Shown here: one piece after another, positions 1-10,813 of the stretch | How the letters are laid out: every line of letters starts with the position of its first letter | Numbering within the stretch: position 1 is the stretch's first letter | NCBI GenBank assembly: GCA_020744225.1 | Contig: JAGMWG010000001.1 | Span: forward strand, 1,364,001 to 1,428,000 | Origin: Paraphoma chrysanthemicola | Lineage: Eukaryota; Ascomycota; Dothideomycetes; Pleosporales; Phaeosphaeriaceae | Reading direction: 5' to 3' | Length of the DNA: 64,000 bases | Translations under genes and position numbers: made by a program | Notes under the pieces: generated by a model | The model's input: the letters and a program-made list of their open reading frames with translations, nothing else | What the model was told of the DNA's origin: nothing | The model's database searches: none

Positions 1-1949
1 GCATCGTCTCTGCATGGACATGGGCTGCCACGCTTCTACAGTCCTCAACTGTGGCATATACATACGGCGTGGCTGGTCCGTTCTGGTACGCGGCAGGTGC
101 TACCGTTCAGATTCTCATGTTCTCGATCCTGGCATGCAAGGTCAAGCAGAATGCTCCACGATGCCACACTTATCTTGAAATCGTCAAGGCGAGGTACGGC
201 ACAGTGGCCCACTTGGTCTTCATGTTCTTTGCTTTCGTGACCAACATTTTGGTCGGGTCTCAGCTACTTCTGGGCGGAAGCGCAGTCGTTACAAGTCTGA
301 CAGGAATGCCCGTCTACGCAGCTGTGTTCTTGATCCCAGTTGGTACGTAAGCTTTGGGATCAATGAGATCGACATATACTGATATGGGTAGGTGTGTGTG
401 CGTATGTTATCCTCGGCGGATTGAGAGCAACGTTCCTGTGCGACTACAGCCACACATTGATCCTGATGATCATCATCCTCTACTTCATGTTCAACGCGTA
501 TGCCGTTAGTCCTTTGATAGGTTCGCCCGGCGAAATGTACGACCTCCTCAAGAAAGCTGGAGATCAGCGTCCAATCTCAGGCAACAAGGACGGCTCCTAC
601 TTGACCCTCAAGTCGAACTTCGGTCTTATCTTTGGCGTCATCCAGCTTTGCTCCGGATCTGGGACCGTCTTCCTGGATCAAGCTTACTGGCAACGTGCCA
701 TTGCTTCGAAGCCTTCCACGGCTGTGCGTGCCTACTTGCTTGGGGGCCTAGCATGGTTTGCTATCCCGTTCGGTTTCTCCACGACAATGGGTCTGGCAGC
801 AGCAGCGCTGACCGACAACCCACGATTCCCGACCTACCCCAACGTGCCAACCTCGGGCCAAATCTCGTCTGGTCTTGCTGCAGCTTTTGCAGCTGAGACG
901 CTTATGGGAAAAGGTGGAGCGGTCGCTTTGCTCATCGTGTTGTTTATGGCAGTCACTTCGTGTGCGTCGGCAGAACTCATTGCAGTATCTTCGCTCTTGA
1001 CGTTCGATGTCTATAAGGCGTATATCCAGCCCAAAGCCACACCGAAGCAGCTTATCTTCGTCTCGCACATCATGATCTGCGTCTTTGGTCTGACGATGTC
1101 GGTGTTCGCGTGTATTTGGAATGCAGCTTCGATCGATCTTGGGTGGCTGTTCCTGTACGTATCAGTCTTATTACCCACCTACTCCTCTGATAGATGCTAA
1201 TTGGATGAAGGGTCATGGGTCTTCTTATCGGTGGCGCTGTCTTCCCTACGGCATTCACGATCACTTGGCGCAGGCAGTCCAAGGCCGGCGCCATCGCAGG
1301 ATGTCTATCCGGGCTCGCCGCCGGCCTGACCGCCTGGCTCACAACCGCTAAGCACTATTACGGCGAGATTACCGTCGAGACTACTGGTCTCTCCTACCCG
1401 ACATTGGCCGGTAACTTGGCTTCGATCATGACTGGTTTGATCGTTACCGTGGTGATCTCACTGATCAAGCCGGCTAACTTCGACTGGGAGGTAACACGCG
1501 CCATTAATGCTGTTGTAGTAGACGGCACTACACAGGATAGCTCCACAACACCTAGGGATGAATCAAGCCCCGAGCTCTCTGACTCGGGTGAGAAGCAAGG
1601 TTCTGATGAGACACATGCTCCAGCAGCCACTCCTCGAGACGCTCTCCCAGCTCATCTTGCTCCTACAGCCGTTGAAGAGGACGATCCCCTGACGCTTCGT
1701 CGCTCGTTCAAACTCGCGTGCATCGCCGCCTTCGTCATGACCTTCATCTTAGACTTTCTCCTACCCATGCCCATGTTCTTCTCAGGCTACATCTTCTCGC
1801 GCGGCTTCTTCACCGGCTGGGTCGTTGTGAGCTTCATCTGGGTTTTCGCCTCCAGCGCTATCAGCTGCCTGCTACCGGTTTGGGAGACCCGTGGCAGTTT
1901 TGGGACGTTATTGAAGAAAATGACTGCAGACTTTGGGCAGGGCAAATGA
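1..1949 (+). CDS. DUR3: Urea active transporter DUR3, 5' partial
   Basis: Plasma-membrane urea/H+ symporter of the sodium:solute symporter (SSS) superfamily. Exons are <1..342, 392..1154 and 1211..1949; the introns are 49 bp (gtacgt...tag) and 56 bp (gtacgt...aag). The gene enters the window already in frame, reading [11 protein letters not shown] just before the SGPFWYA-like segment typical of DUR3. About 613 residues are visible, so roughly the first 60-100 residues lie outside. Many hydrophobic helices follow, with family signatures such as [22 protein letters not shown] and the [17 protein letters not shown] segment. A charged Ser/Thr-rich cytoplasmic loop (about 1495-1690) precedes the last two helices ([15 protein letters not shown] and [13 protein letters not shown]). 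Known family role: uptake of urea, and in yeast polyamines, under nitrogen control; nothing in the visible part shows its regulation. Assignment is confident from continuous family similarity. Confidence 0.93.
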
Positions 1950-4519
1950 TGCGGGATAAGCGGAAGCTTCCAAGCTTCGAAGCGGAAGTTTTGTCCGTAA
2001 TTTTCATCTGCAACCCACACCCTCTAATCCAACTTGCCTAAGCTGGACATGTGGTATGACAGCCATGGCACTTGGCTAGTCTTAATCTGCAGATTTCAGC
2101 GATGGTTCTTCCTTGTACCAGAATTTGCTGCCGAGATACGGCATTTCCGGATGTGAAAAGGGGTAGACCGATGTGAGGTTGTACGCGTACGGCGCAGTCG
2201 CTGGTGAAGTCCGGGACTTCATGTGAATCATGCGAAGACGTGATAGACGTCCAGCACGTGGTGTGCGAACAATTGACGAATTTCTTGCCAAGCCGAAGCT
2301 GCTGCTCCTCGGAGTCACCAAACAGCCAGTAGCTCGTATACAAACTCAGCCCACAATACGAAGAATCCTCGCGGCCTTCGTACCCGTGTTGTGCACCTAT
2401 AATCCACACCAATAAGCTTACCTGCCCAAAGCAGTAGTACAACCACGGTTGTCGTACCCTTCCCTTCTTCCTCGGCGCAAAAGTGCGTGGAACTTGCATC
2501 CGCAGTTTCCTACGTGCTCATAATGCGTCTTCTGCATTACCCAATGTAGTAATTTACCATGCAGGACACCAAGAGCAAGAGGTTACGGCTGCATGTTCCG
2601 GAATCCAGGCGGGTAGTGTACCCGGCGTAATGGTATGCCTCTGGATCGCTGCAATCGATGCGCAAAACGGAACTTGCCCCTTGGGGAAGTATGCGATGCT
2701 TGGCGCATTGTACGTTGTAAGATGCTAGTCATGCATGGTTTGTTTATTCCGGGTCGGGTGCCTGATTGTGAAGTGGTGTGCACCCAGTGTGAAAATACCT
2801 GGGTCGGGAGGTTCTGCCGCGGCGTCACAGCTGCTTTGGACAGATGTTGTGAAACCTGCCTTTTGGGGTGAATTGTATGTGGGCGTGCAGGGCGGCGAAA
2901 ATCTCCATTGGGGTTGTTCGTAATAGGACGGTCACGTCAGAAATGTGGCCGCGATAACCCCTCAGCGTTCAACAGCACTTTCCCAATAATCCCTAATCAG
3001 GCAGCCTTTGCAAGATCGAGGCCCAGTAAGATCTAATTCTAGTATACCAAGCCAGGCCCGAGCTTTATGTGATACTCCGAACGAACAACCACCGACATGT
3101 AGAAATCGACCGCAGAAGGGCCTCCATAATCAACGGGGCGTTCGAGAACTTCCTCAACGGGTAGTTTCTCAAGTCCAAAAACCAGCGGGGCCTAGGTTAG
3201 GCCAGGCTAGTGGTCCTGTGCAACATACCCAAGTATTTTGTTGGACCACAATGCAATGGAGTCTGAGCTCTTCACCGTAGAAGGGCCACTACAAACCACA
3301 GAACCTATGAAACCTGCCTGTTCAAGGGGTCATAAGGTGGCAACTCGGAAGTCGGATAGTAGCACCTTCAAACATCTTACGCTAGGTCCGCGGAAACTAT
3401 GGTATATTCGGCACCATCTATACAAACGACGTAGAAATACCGCCGTAGAAAGACCACTGCAATCTACAGTCACTCACATACTTTCCATAGACAGTAATAA
3501 CAGGGCGGCAACAATCTCGATCCCACGGGCCGTACGACTGCAGGCAGCCATGGCGTCTTGTCGAGCACTGCCCGAGTTTGGAAATGGAATTGGGGGTCGT
3601 GGAACAATGCGGTCAGTGTACCCACAATAGGGCCTCTGCAAACCACGACGGACCACCAAACTTGCCTGATGGCGTATTTAAAACGTGCAAGCGAGCGCAG
3701 AGTAAGCCGCCGAGGGAAAGAAAAAACAATGGCTTGCCGCAACAGGCCCGTTGACCGATCAAACTTCTGGGACCGAGGCGACATCCCACCGGTGGTACGC
3801 CGTATAACAAAGCCATTGCACAACGCCACACCGAGCCACCAGGAAGTACCACCGTGTTAGACCCTCTGTAATCCACCCCTCGGCCGCCAACCTACCTGAT
3901 GCAGTATGATATATCTAAATGTAGCCGAACAGCCATCTTCGACGCTTGGCGCGACCCTCCGCGGCTCCACTGTGAGCGTGCAAATCCGTCGGGGAATCGC
4001 CACAGTTGACAAGTCCGTTGTATTCCCGGGACCGGGCGACGCCACAGGGGTAGGTTCGACCGTGATAAGGCCTCCGCGATCCACGGCCGTGTCAGAAGTT
4101 GCTACATCAGGCAGTAAGAGCGTGCTCCGATCGGTGAAAAAGAAATGGATAAAGGGCGTCAAGTGGAAATAACCATGGTGACCGGCACCGACGGCGTGCC
4201 GATACGGCATAGCAAGGGTATTAATGGTGTTGCGATTGGTGGACTTCGGCCCGATTGGGATAGGCCCGGTACGAGTGGGCGCGATCTCAGCTATCGCCAC
4301 TGGCAAGTTGGAAGCCTGACGTTTCAGGCGTGAACAAGGACAGATTGTCAAGGGATGGAAACAAGTTTTCTGAACGATCTTGAGCATAGTATTTGTGCCA
4401 ATGGGTTGTGATGCTATGCAAATGTGCTACGCAGGAGTTGTGGATGTTCGATTATGTACGTGCACGAAGCTACGTGGCCAAGAAATATATATACATGAAC
4501 ACTGTATTACAGCGACACA
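1950..4519. other. Gene-poor intergenic region (2.57 kb)
   Basis: No supportable gene between the DUR3 stop and the PPR gene stop. Open frames here (for example 2038-2499 minus, 3857-4387 minus) have no recognisable domain or start context. A short palindromic stretch with two AAGCTT copies lies at about 1965-1985, just after the DUR3 stop, and may help 3' end formation. The right half (about 3.1-4.1 kb) holds a decayed, spaced repeat, listed separately. Confidence 0.6.
3106..4115 (+). repeat. Degenerate spaced repeat field, at least six copies
   Basis: A motif of about 45 bp recurs with its GGCC/GACC core at 3118, 3283, 3451, 3630, 3859 and 4068, so spacing is 165, 168, 179, 229 and 209 bp. 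The shared core reads roughly ACCGTRGAARGGCC followed by WCTGCAATCCAC. Two further weaker matches lie near 3811 and 3954. In one forward frame, aligned for all six copies, it reads T-V-E-G-P-L-Q-S-T with variants (TVEGPLQTT, AVERPLQST, TIGPLQTT, TVIRPPRST); in copies 1 and 5 the Gln codon is TAA. Differences such as CAA/TAA and CTGCAA/CTACAA are C-to-T or G-to-A changes in CA/TG context, as repeat-induced point mutation would make. I cannot name the parent element. It could be a decayed coding repeat, a minisatellite or a non-autonomous element. Confidence 0.5.
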
Positions 4520-7498
4520 CTATTGATCGTCTAGCTTCTTTCTGGATTCATGCAATATCTTTCGGATAACACTCCTGTTCGACGTGCCCGCACTCGGTAT
4601 CGTAGACTTGAAGCCTAAATCTGCACCGAAAGAATTGACCCCTTGTGATCCTTGCAATTGTTCCTCATTGCTAGAGTCTGCAAGATCAGGCGCTGCGATA
4701 CCAAGTCGTTCTTGGAGCCTTCGATACTGGACATCGGGATCTACCTTATTCTCAGGCCGCGTCTCCAATGTTGACGGCCTCTGCTGAGGTAGCTCGTCCA
4801 GGGCATCTTGTTGCTGGGGCGTCGCACGGCGGATATTGTACAAATCTTCTGTATCAGATCTTGCCTGTACACCGAGAAAGCCTTCAGTCGGGCTTGATTC
4901 GATTGGTGAAAGTGCGATTGCACTCATATCAACTGCTTCTTGCTCATCAAGTATTAGTCGTGGCGCTTCCCATCTTGTCCTCTCCGATTCAGCCTCTTCC
5001 CGAGCTTTGAGTGCCTCCTTTGCTTCCTTGCGGACCCGAGCCTTCTCCAGTGTCAGCATGAGTTCGTTTCTGTTCGGAACCCGCGCCAGTGACCTGAGCA
5101 GATCGGGATGCATTTCGCCTTCTGCTTCAATGTGCTCCATGGTCAGCCCAATGCGTTCAATGTGCTGTGCTTTCGCGTAGCCACGCAACATTACACCATA
5201 TGTGTACTGATCAGGATCAATACCACGACTGCGCAATATCCCGAAGACACGCTCGGCTGCCTGGACTTGGCCTGTCTTGAAGAAAGCCTGCATGAATATG
5301 TTCCAGCTGTAAATGTTCGGCTGAGGCGATCCATCGGTCATGTCTTTGATTAATTGCGAGGCACTAGCGAACTGCTGTTGATGACAGAACGCAAGGAGAA
5401 AGGCGTTCCAAGCAATCGGAAGTTTTGCGAGTTTTGTCAAGGTTGGATCTAACTTAGCCTGGACGAGTGATCGAAATCGTTGGTAGAGGTCATGCAATTG
5501 TTGAGGACCCCCAGTCTGTGTCATCTGTATTTGCGCTTGTAAGACGATATAGATAGCAACAGATGAAGGTGTGAACTTGAAAGGGTCTGTCGTGGGTGAT
5601 GACGTGATTTCGTTCGTCAAGGTCGACGTTTGCAAACGATCGTTGAGCAGCTCCAAGGGCTTCGATGTGAAGAATCGACTGTACGCATGCCGCAGCAGCG
5701 CCAAAGTTTGACTTTTGTCGGCATCATTCTGATGGCGAGTGTACAAATAGTAGAGGTAGTCTGTTGCCAGCCACGGGTCTTTGGTTGTCTCAGCAACGTC
5801 TGCGCAATGATGTGCAAATTGGGAGAACAGTGCCGGGTTGCCTTGCGATGTGCAGCCATGCAACATGATAGAGTGTGTAAATCTGTCTGCCTTCAAACCA
5901 TTCGAGTCTAACGCGTTGTAGACTTTGAAGGCAGTGGCGTAGTCGCCAGCTTCCATGGCGTTATGCATGACAGTATTGTATAGAAGAATATCCATCTTGA
6001 TGCCCAGGCGGACTATGGCCGCCACTATGACGGGTGTTTGGTGGTAGTTTTGACCTTTGGCTATGCTCCTGCGCAGAATCAAGGCACACGTCCATCGGAG
6101 TTTGTCCTGGTCACAAATTGCATCCCAATCCGCTGATTGCCTCATTGCCTTAACCATTTCCAGACATCGGAGGGCAAAGTGGAAATCGCCAGCTTTGGCG
6201 AAAGCATTCCCATAGTGCAAAAGAGTTTGAAATCCTAGAAAGGCTTTATGCTCGACAAGGCAGTCGAAAACTCTGCGCAGATCACTTGCATCTGCAAGTT
6301 TTGTTATGTTGAAGAGCAGATCCTGCGAACAGGCATATCGGTGACCAGCGATAGCTTTACGATAAACGTGAAAGAAAGCTGGGACGAAAGTCCGCCTGAC
6401 CGCCGTCTTGTCGATGCTCCAGCTCCCGTTGCGGGAATATGCGCCATTGACATGCAACTTGGAGAGATAGGCAAGAGCATCCGCGATCAATTCCGTTTTC
6501 CCATCGCGCAGAAGTGGATCGTTGGCGATCACATGGATGAATTGCATGGCGCGACCAGGTCTGCGATCGAGAAGATACACCAGCAACCTTTGATAAGCCC
6601 GCTTCCTGGTCGAGATGTCCCAAGACACCCAAGTCAACCACGTCTGATGTAGCTCATGCTTTGCTGAATCTTTGAACAAGTTCGCGCTCCATCGTGCGCA
6701 CCGTGGGTCATGTTTGACCACGATCTTTCGTGTATGCCGGCCGACAGTAGAATATACTGAGCGATCAAGTGCTGCAATGGCTTCGTGTGCACTCGCGCGT
6801 TTCCGGGCACCAGGCAATTTCGGTGCAAAGTTATACTGCACTAAATTCCACTGCTGCAGGTTCAGGATTCGGCGATGAATGGACCTGTACTGGCCATCTC
6901 GTGACTGATATAATCCATCCTGTGAACGAGCCGCTACGCTACGATAGGCAGTGGAGGTCTCGATCGTGGCTAATCGTTCAAGTTCCAGAGCCATTGCTCG
7001 CGCACGCAACGCCGCTTTCACGGGCCCACGCTGATTCAGGACTGAAGGACGAGTTCGCTTGGTGGGCTCTCTGGCTCGAGAAGCAGCCCTGCGAGGGCTG
7101 GCTGCAACCGAGGATCTTTCCCTCAAGTGCTCGCGAGCAAAGCTTGAGATGTCCGCATAACGACTCGCCGCCGGATGTTGTGCTCGCAGACTCTCCAACG
7201 ACCTCGATCGTAACGTACTCGTAAGAAGAAGGCCGTGAGCGGACCCGACGCATTGATGCCTAACCCGTGTGCAGGACGTGCTCCTCCAAGGTATCGTCTC
7301 AAATGATGTCGGTCTCATTGCTGAAGCGTCCCCAAACTCTTCCTCCTTCTTTTCCTGCGTAGTGCATCTCTCCTCATCGTGTCGGCGGCATTTGCGTAGT
7401 ATAGGGGACTCGGCGAACACACGCGGTGCAAGAAGTGGGAGCAGCGGGGATTCGGCGCCGGCGATGAAGCTAGCATTGCGAATGCGAGCTCGGGGCAT
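4520..7498 (-). CDS. Mitochondrial pentatricopeptide-repeat (PPR) protein
   Basis: Single-exon protein of 992 residues. The N-terminal ~180 residues are rich in Arg and Ser with few acidic residues in the first 40, compatible with a mitochondrial targeting region. PPR-type helical pairs are recognisable around residues 503-560 (LLYNTVMHNAMEAGDY... RFTHSIMLHG) and 726-790 (NIYSWNIFMQAF... DQYTYGVMLRGYAKA), with weaker helical repeats between. The C-terminus (about 820-992) is a charged, probably disordered tail. Fungal PPR proteins bind organellar RNA to support maturation, stability or translation of mitochondrial transcripts; the specific target cannot be read from the sequence. The start is the first Met of the long frame; later Mets are possible because the N-terminus is poorly conserved. 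It diverges from cwf18 across 311 bp. Confidence 0.85.
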   Translation of the reverse strand: MPRARIRNASFIAGAESPLLPLLAPRVFAESPILRKCRRHDEERCTTQEKKEEEFGDASAMRPTSFETIPWRSTSCTRVRHQCVGSAHGLLLTSTLRSRSLESLRAQHPAASRYADISSFAREHLRERSSVAASPRRAASRAREPTKRTRPSVLNQRGPVKAALRARAMALELERLATIETSTAYRSVAARSQDGLYQSRDGQYRSIHRRILNLQQWNLVQYNFAPKLPGARKRASAHEAIAALDRSVYSTVGRHTRKIVVKHDPRCARWSANLFKDSAKHELHQTWLTWVSWDISTRKRAYQRLLVYLLDRRPGRAMQFIHVIANDPLLRDGKTELIADALAYLSKLHVNGAYSRNGSWSIDKTAVRRTFVPAFFHVYRKAIAGHRYACSQDLLFNITKLADASDLRRVFDCLVEHKAFLGFQTLLHYGNAFAKAGDFHFALRCLEMVKAMRQSADWDAICDQDKLRWTCALILRRSIAKGQNYHQTPVIVAAIVRLGIKMDILLYNTVMHNAMEAGDYATAFKVYNALDSNGLKADRFTHSIMLHGCTSQGNPALFSQFAHHCADVAETTKDPWLATDYLYYLYTRHQNDADKSQTLALLRHAYSRFFTSKPLELLNDRLQTSTLTNEITSSPTTDPFKFTPSSVAIYIVLQAQIQMTQTGGPQQLHDLYQRFRSLVQAKLDPTLTKLAKLPIAWNAFLLAFCHQQQFASASQLIKDMTDGSPQPNIYSWNIFMQAFFKTGQVQAAERVFGILRSRGIDPDQYTYGVMLRGYAKAQHIERIGLTMEHIEAEGEMHPDLLRSLARVPNRNELMLTLEKARVRKEAKEALKAREEAESERTRWEAPRLILDEQEAVDMSAIALSPIESSPTEGFLGVQARSDTEDLYNIRRATPQQQDALDELPQQRPSTLETRPENKVDPDVQYRRLQERLGIAAPDLADSSNEEQLQGSQGVNSFGADLGFKSTIPSAGTSNRSVIRKILHESRKKLDDQ

Positions 7499-7809
7499 GG
7501 AAAATTGGTCTGATTCTGCGCTTCATCGAGCCATGATGCGGTACTAGAGGTGATGGTGTCTTGCGGCACGATGCGTGAACAGAAAAAGTTGTGGCTTGAG
7601 CAGCTAGCGGCGACCCCAACCTCACCTCCGAGCTTTTTCTGGAGCTCCGCAAATCTCGCGACAACATCGACACTTTGTCCACGCCGGCCCTGGGTACGAT
7701 TTGCGACCTCAGAGACCCTTCAGAAGAAGTCATCGGATCATTCACCATCATTTCAATCGCCGTTGGAAGCCTGCGTGTATTCACCGCGCGCGCGAGCCAC
7801 CCATCTACA
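7499..7809. promoter_or_regulatory. Shared divergent promoter region, PPR gene / cwf18
   Basis: 311 bp separate the two divergent start codons, so both genes presumably share this upstream region. In-frame codons extend upstream of the cwf18 start without a stop to 7675, but they show no family similarity. I see no defined factor-binding site. Confidence 0.45.
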
Positions 7810-8612
7810 ATGTCTTCTCACGAGGCTCTCTCCGCCGCCGCGAACGACCGCAAAGCGCGCCTCGCACAACTCAAATCCCTTAAGCGGAAACAAGCGCCCT
7901 CCGCAGACGACGGCGACCAAGAGACATCTTCGACGTCCCTCACCCGCACCGAGCCCTCAGAAGACGCAATAGACAACACCGTCACCAAAACCTACCTCAG
8001 CGGGCGCAACTTCGACCCCGAAACGCGCAATGTCAAGCTCGGCTTTGAAAACCAGCCCATTGCCGATCCGACCTCCACACTTGAATACAAGGCCCAACAG
8101 CTCGCGCTCGAGACAAAAGCAGCGCAAGACGCAGAGAAGGCAGAAGACAAGGGCTTAGATTTGTTCAAGCTACAGCCAAAGAAGCCAAACTGGGACCTGA
8201 AGCGTGACCTGGAGCAAAAACTGAAGCCGCTGGATGTGCAGACTGAGAATGCGATTGCGCGAATGGTCAGAGAGAGGATCGAGGGGCAGAAGGCGAGTCA
8301 GAGCGCAGTGCCGGAGAAGAGGGTGGAGGCTGGCAAGGAGAACGAGGGTGATGGAGAGGAGGTGGGTATGGAGGGGAGCGAGCTTGTGGAGGCGATGCAT
8401 TTGAAGGAGCAAGAAGAGGAACGGGAACGGAGAAGGGACGAGGAGGACGAGGATGTGAGTTGAGTGGGAAGGCATTTTGGGATGATTCGATATGCCATGG
8501 ACAGAATAGTCGCTGGCACCCGGAAGTCTGCTCGCGACAGCACCTGTACTGAGCTAATGAACAGGCGGCTTGGAGGAATGCCCAGATTGGTGGCCCTGGT
8601 CTCGTGCGCTGA
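7810..8612 (+). CDS. cwf18: Pre-mRNA splicing factor cwf18 (CCDC12 family)
   Basis: Component of the Prp19/NTC-associated activated spliceosome, acting in the nucleus. Exons 7810..8454 and 8565..8612; 230 residues. The start was chosen at MSSHEALSAAANDRK because the cwf18 domain begins right after it (coiled-coil N-terminus, then the TKTYLSGRNFDP and LDLFKLQPKKPNWDLKRD blocks, about residues 55-135). The first exon would run into a TGA at 8461, but that TGA lies inside a 110-bp intron: donor GTGAGT at 8455, branch-like CTAATGA and acceptor ACAG at 8564. Splicing adds a short, well-formed tail ending AAWRNAQIGGPGLVR, the kind of C-terminus seen in fungal cwf18 proteins. Exon lengths (645 + 48 nt) keep phase 0. 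A single-exon prediction would therefore truncate the protein. Confidence 0.88.
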
Positions 8613-8851
8613 AGTAAGTGCGGGCAGGTTTGCGCAAAGCAACACGCTTCACATTTGGAGATGATTCGATGCACACAGCTCGAAGTTGCAGCTTGAAGGC
8701 TCCAGGTTAATAGTACAATTCGCGCTTTGAAGCGTTAGACCCTGTGAGTGAAAGGGTATTAAGTAACTCATGAACTCCTGATGATACCCAGCCTCCAGCT
8801 TCGCTCTGATCTTCATCCTTCTTCCCATTTTACACTTCTTCCACTCCTGTC

Positions 8852-9925
8852 TTACAATCTTCCCGTCTGCATAGCTTTTGTCAGGGCAACCCTCTTGCTG
8901 AACGGACTCAGACTTCGCTCTCGCTGCACAGGCGGAGGTGGTGCAACGGGCAGTGCAGCGCGAACTGGACCACTGTCAAAACGATTTCGAGGTGGGCCAT
9001 GGGTGTCCCTGGAATCGTGGTGACCATTCCTTCTGTTCCGTGGAGGACTTGGAGACCTGATTGAAGCACGACGCACGCCTGCTGGGCTTGGACTTCGAAC
9101 GCGACCTGGTCGATATGGCGAAGGAGACCGCGAGAGTGGCCTGCGAGCTGTAGGAGACGCTTCCCACTTGCCCTTGGGTGCACCATTGCGTGGCTCACGA
9201 TCGTCTGATATGTCCATGCGGTCTGGGCTTCTTGACCTTGATCGTGAGACCGAGAAGCGCCGAGCAGATCGCTTCCCGTGACGATGCCTGCTCCTGCTTC
9301 GTGACCTTGACCCTCTCTTGTGTCTTCCATACACCTCCTTGTGTCGCGGACTCTCGCGCGATATATCCATGCGCTCAGATGTAGACCGCGACCTTGTCCT
9401 CCGGCGACCTCGCTCGCCAGGGCTGAAGGAGCTCATACGCCGCCTAGTTTTGCGCTCGACATCATCTGGCGAGCGCGAATCTCTCGAGACTGAGCGCTTT
9501 CTGCGCTTGGTAATAGCCTTGTCGTCGCTGCCACGGACCGAGCCTCCAAGATGCTTCCGGCGTCGGGATGGGGACCGTGACCTTGAAGGCGAGCGATTGG
9601 TGGAGATGGTGGACACGGAGTCAACGGAGGAAGTCGACAATGATCGTGAGCGCTTGCGGTCGCGACCTGATCGCTCCTCCTCTTTCTTCTTCAGTATCTC
9701 GTCGGCGACGCCCTTCTTGCGGATAAGATCTTCAGGCACTTCGGTGGTGAGCTTCGGCTTGAGCTTTGGGTTTAGAAGTTGTTGCGTCCGTGAGGGCCGC
9801 GAAGCATATGGACGCTCCTGTGCTGTCGCCTTGCATTCATAGCTGTAGTGGCCTCTTTTGAGACACTTCTGGCAGAGCGTATCTGCCGACGCCTTGGAGC
9901 GCCCGGTGCCTGGCCGCCGGAACAT
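8852..9925 (-). CDS. ZCCHC10-like zinc-knuckle protein with RS-rich tail
   Basis: 357 residues, single exon, nuclear by inference. A CCHC zinc knuckle spans residues 18-31 (C-x2-C-x4-H-x4-C: CQKCLKRGHYSYEC). It is followed by the ZCCHC10-type segment ending in RPSRTQQLLNPKLKPKL. The rest (about residues 90-357) is dominated by Arg-Ser, Ser-Pro and Arg-rich stretches typical of SR-related splicing proteins, with two repeated RMDIS motifs. The open frame begins 37 codons further upstream at 10036, but I chose MFRRPGTGRSKASADT because fungal homologues start just before the zinc knuckle in this way. Family knowledge suggests an RNA-processing role; no catalytic domain is present. It diverges from the R3H gene. 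Confidence 0.82.
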   Translation of the reverse strand: MFRRPGTGRSKASADTLCQKCLKRGHYSYECKATAQERPYASRPSRTQQLLNPKLKPKLTTEVPEDLIRKKGVADEILKKKEEERSGRDRKRSRSLSTSSVDSVSTISTNRSPSRSRSPSRRRKHLGGSVRGSDDKAITKRRKRSVSRDSRSPDDVERKTRRRMSSFSPGERGRRRTRSRSTSERMDISRESPRHKEVYGRHKRGSRSRSRSRHRHGKRSARRFSVSRSRSRSPDRMDISDDREPRNGAPKGKWEASPTARRPLSRSPSPYRPGRVRSPSPAGVRRASIRSPSPPRNRRNGHHDSRDTHGPPRNRFDSGPVRAALPVAPPPPVQRERSLSPFSKRVALTKAMQTGRL

Positions 9926-10813
9926 GACGATAATTGCAAGAGCCGTCTTTACAGCAGAGCAGTAGGATTCGTATCGCGTAAACTGGCACAAGTGTGGAAG
10001 GCGCACACTGTGTCGGACGGGCCCAGTCGCTCGCACAGGACACGTCGAAACGGAGCTGTGAGGTTGTTAAGCAAGCCTTGCCAAGTTACAATCTTCGAGA
10101 ACTATTTCGGCAACTAGACACGATGAGGCGTCGCCAACACGTGATAGGCTAGCGGCTCCGTGCCTCGAGCCACAATGCCATGCAGCAAGCAGCCTAACAC
10201 TAACATTTCTCCGATCCGAAAGGGCACAGGCCTTCGTTAGCCCACCATTTACGGCCTCACATCATAGCTGCTGCCCTCATACACCGTCCCCCCGCACCCC
10301 GTCTGCTGCCCGCAGCCTCGACCGTTTGACGCCCGTCGACACGCCAATCTTCCGGTCGCCTGGAGTTCGCGCTACCACGTAATCATCACCGCTTGTGGTT
10401 CCACAAGGCGCATCCTCAAATCGCACGCCTGCCCTCGAGGCACTTCAACTTTCACCTCCAACAACCCCGCTCTTTCACGCATGCCGGCATACCAACATGT
10501 CCAGCTCTCCGGCTCTGGCTATCGTGACTTTCCTTGAGTACTCTGTTTCCTGAAAATCATAACCGTCCATCTCTTCGGCAACACACCTTCTTTCAAATCA
10601 ACGGCGATCCAGTTCTGGTTCCCATCTTTTGCTGCGATACTCGGTTCTGCATCCAGGCGCATTCTTCGTCAATAAGAGCGCCGATTGAACGACCAGTAGA
10701 AACAATTTTCGGATTTGCTTACAGCCGCGCCTTTGTGGCAGTTTGCGCAAAAGTAACTTCTGGCGCATCCACTATACTCATCCAGATTTGACGTCACGAA
10801 TCGTACGGTCACC
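9926..10813. promoter_or_regulatory. Divergent promoter and long leader, ZCCHC10-like / R3H genes
   Basis: 888 bp between the two start codons. The half next to the R3H gene (about 10250-10813) is pyrimidine-rich with many CT and CCC runs, as in fungal promoters and 5' leaders. A small open frame (10534-10791) ends just before the R3H start and could act as an upstream ORF if transcribed. An E-box-like CACGTG sits at about 10138. No gene is supported. Confidence 0.4.

Noticed and set aside
3106..4115. CRISPR-like or tandem-array interpretation of the spaced motif
   Set aside because: Spacing is 165-229 bp, copies are divergent, and the genome is eukaryotic; a CRISPR array is excluded.
3857..4387. 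176-codon minus-strand frame over the repeat field
   Set aside because: No domain, poor start context and it spans decayed repeats; the same region opens several overlapping frames.
10534..10791. 85-codon ORF before the R3H gene as a protein gene
   Set aside because: No features; at most an upstream ORF in the leader.
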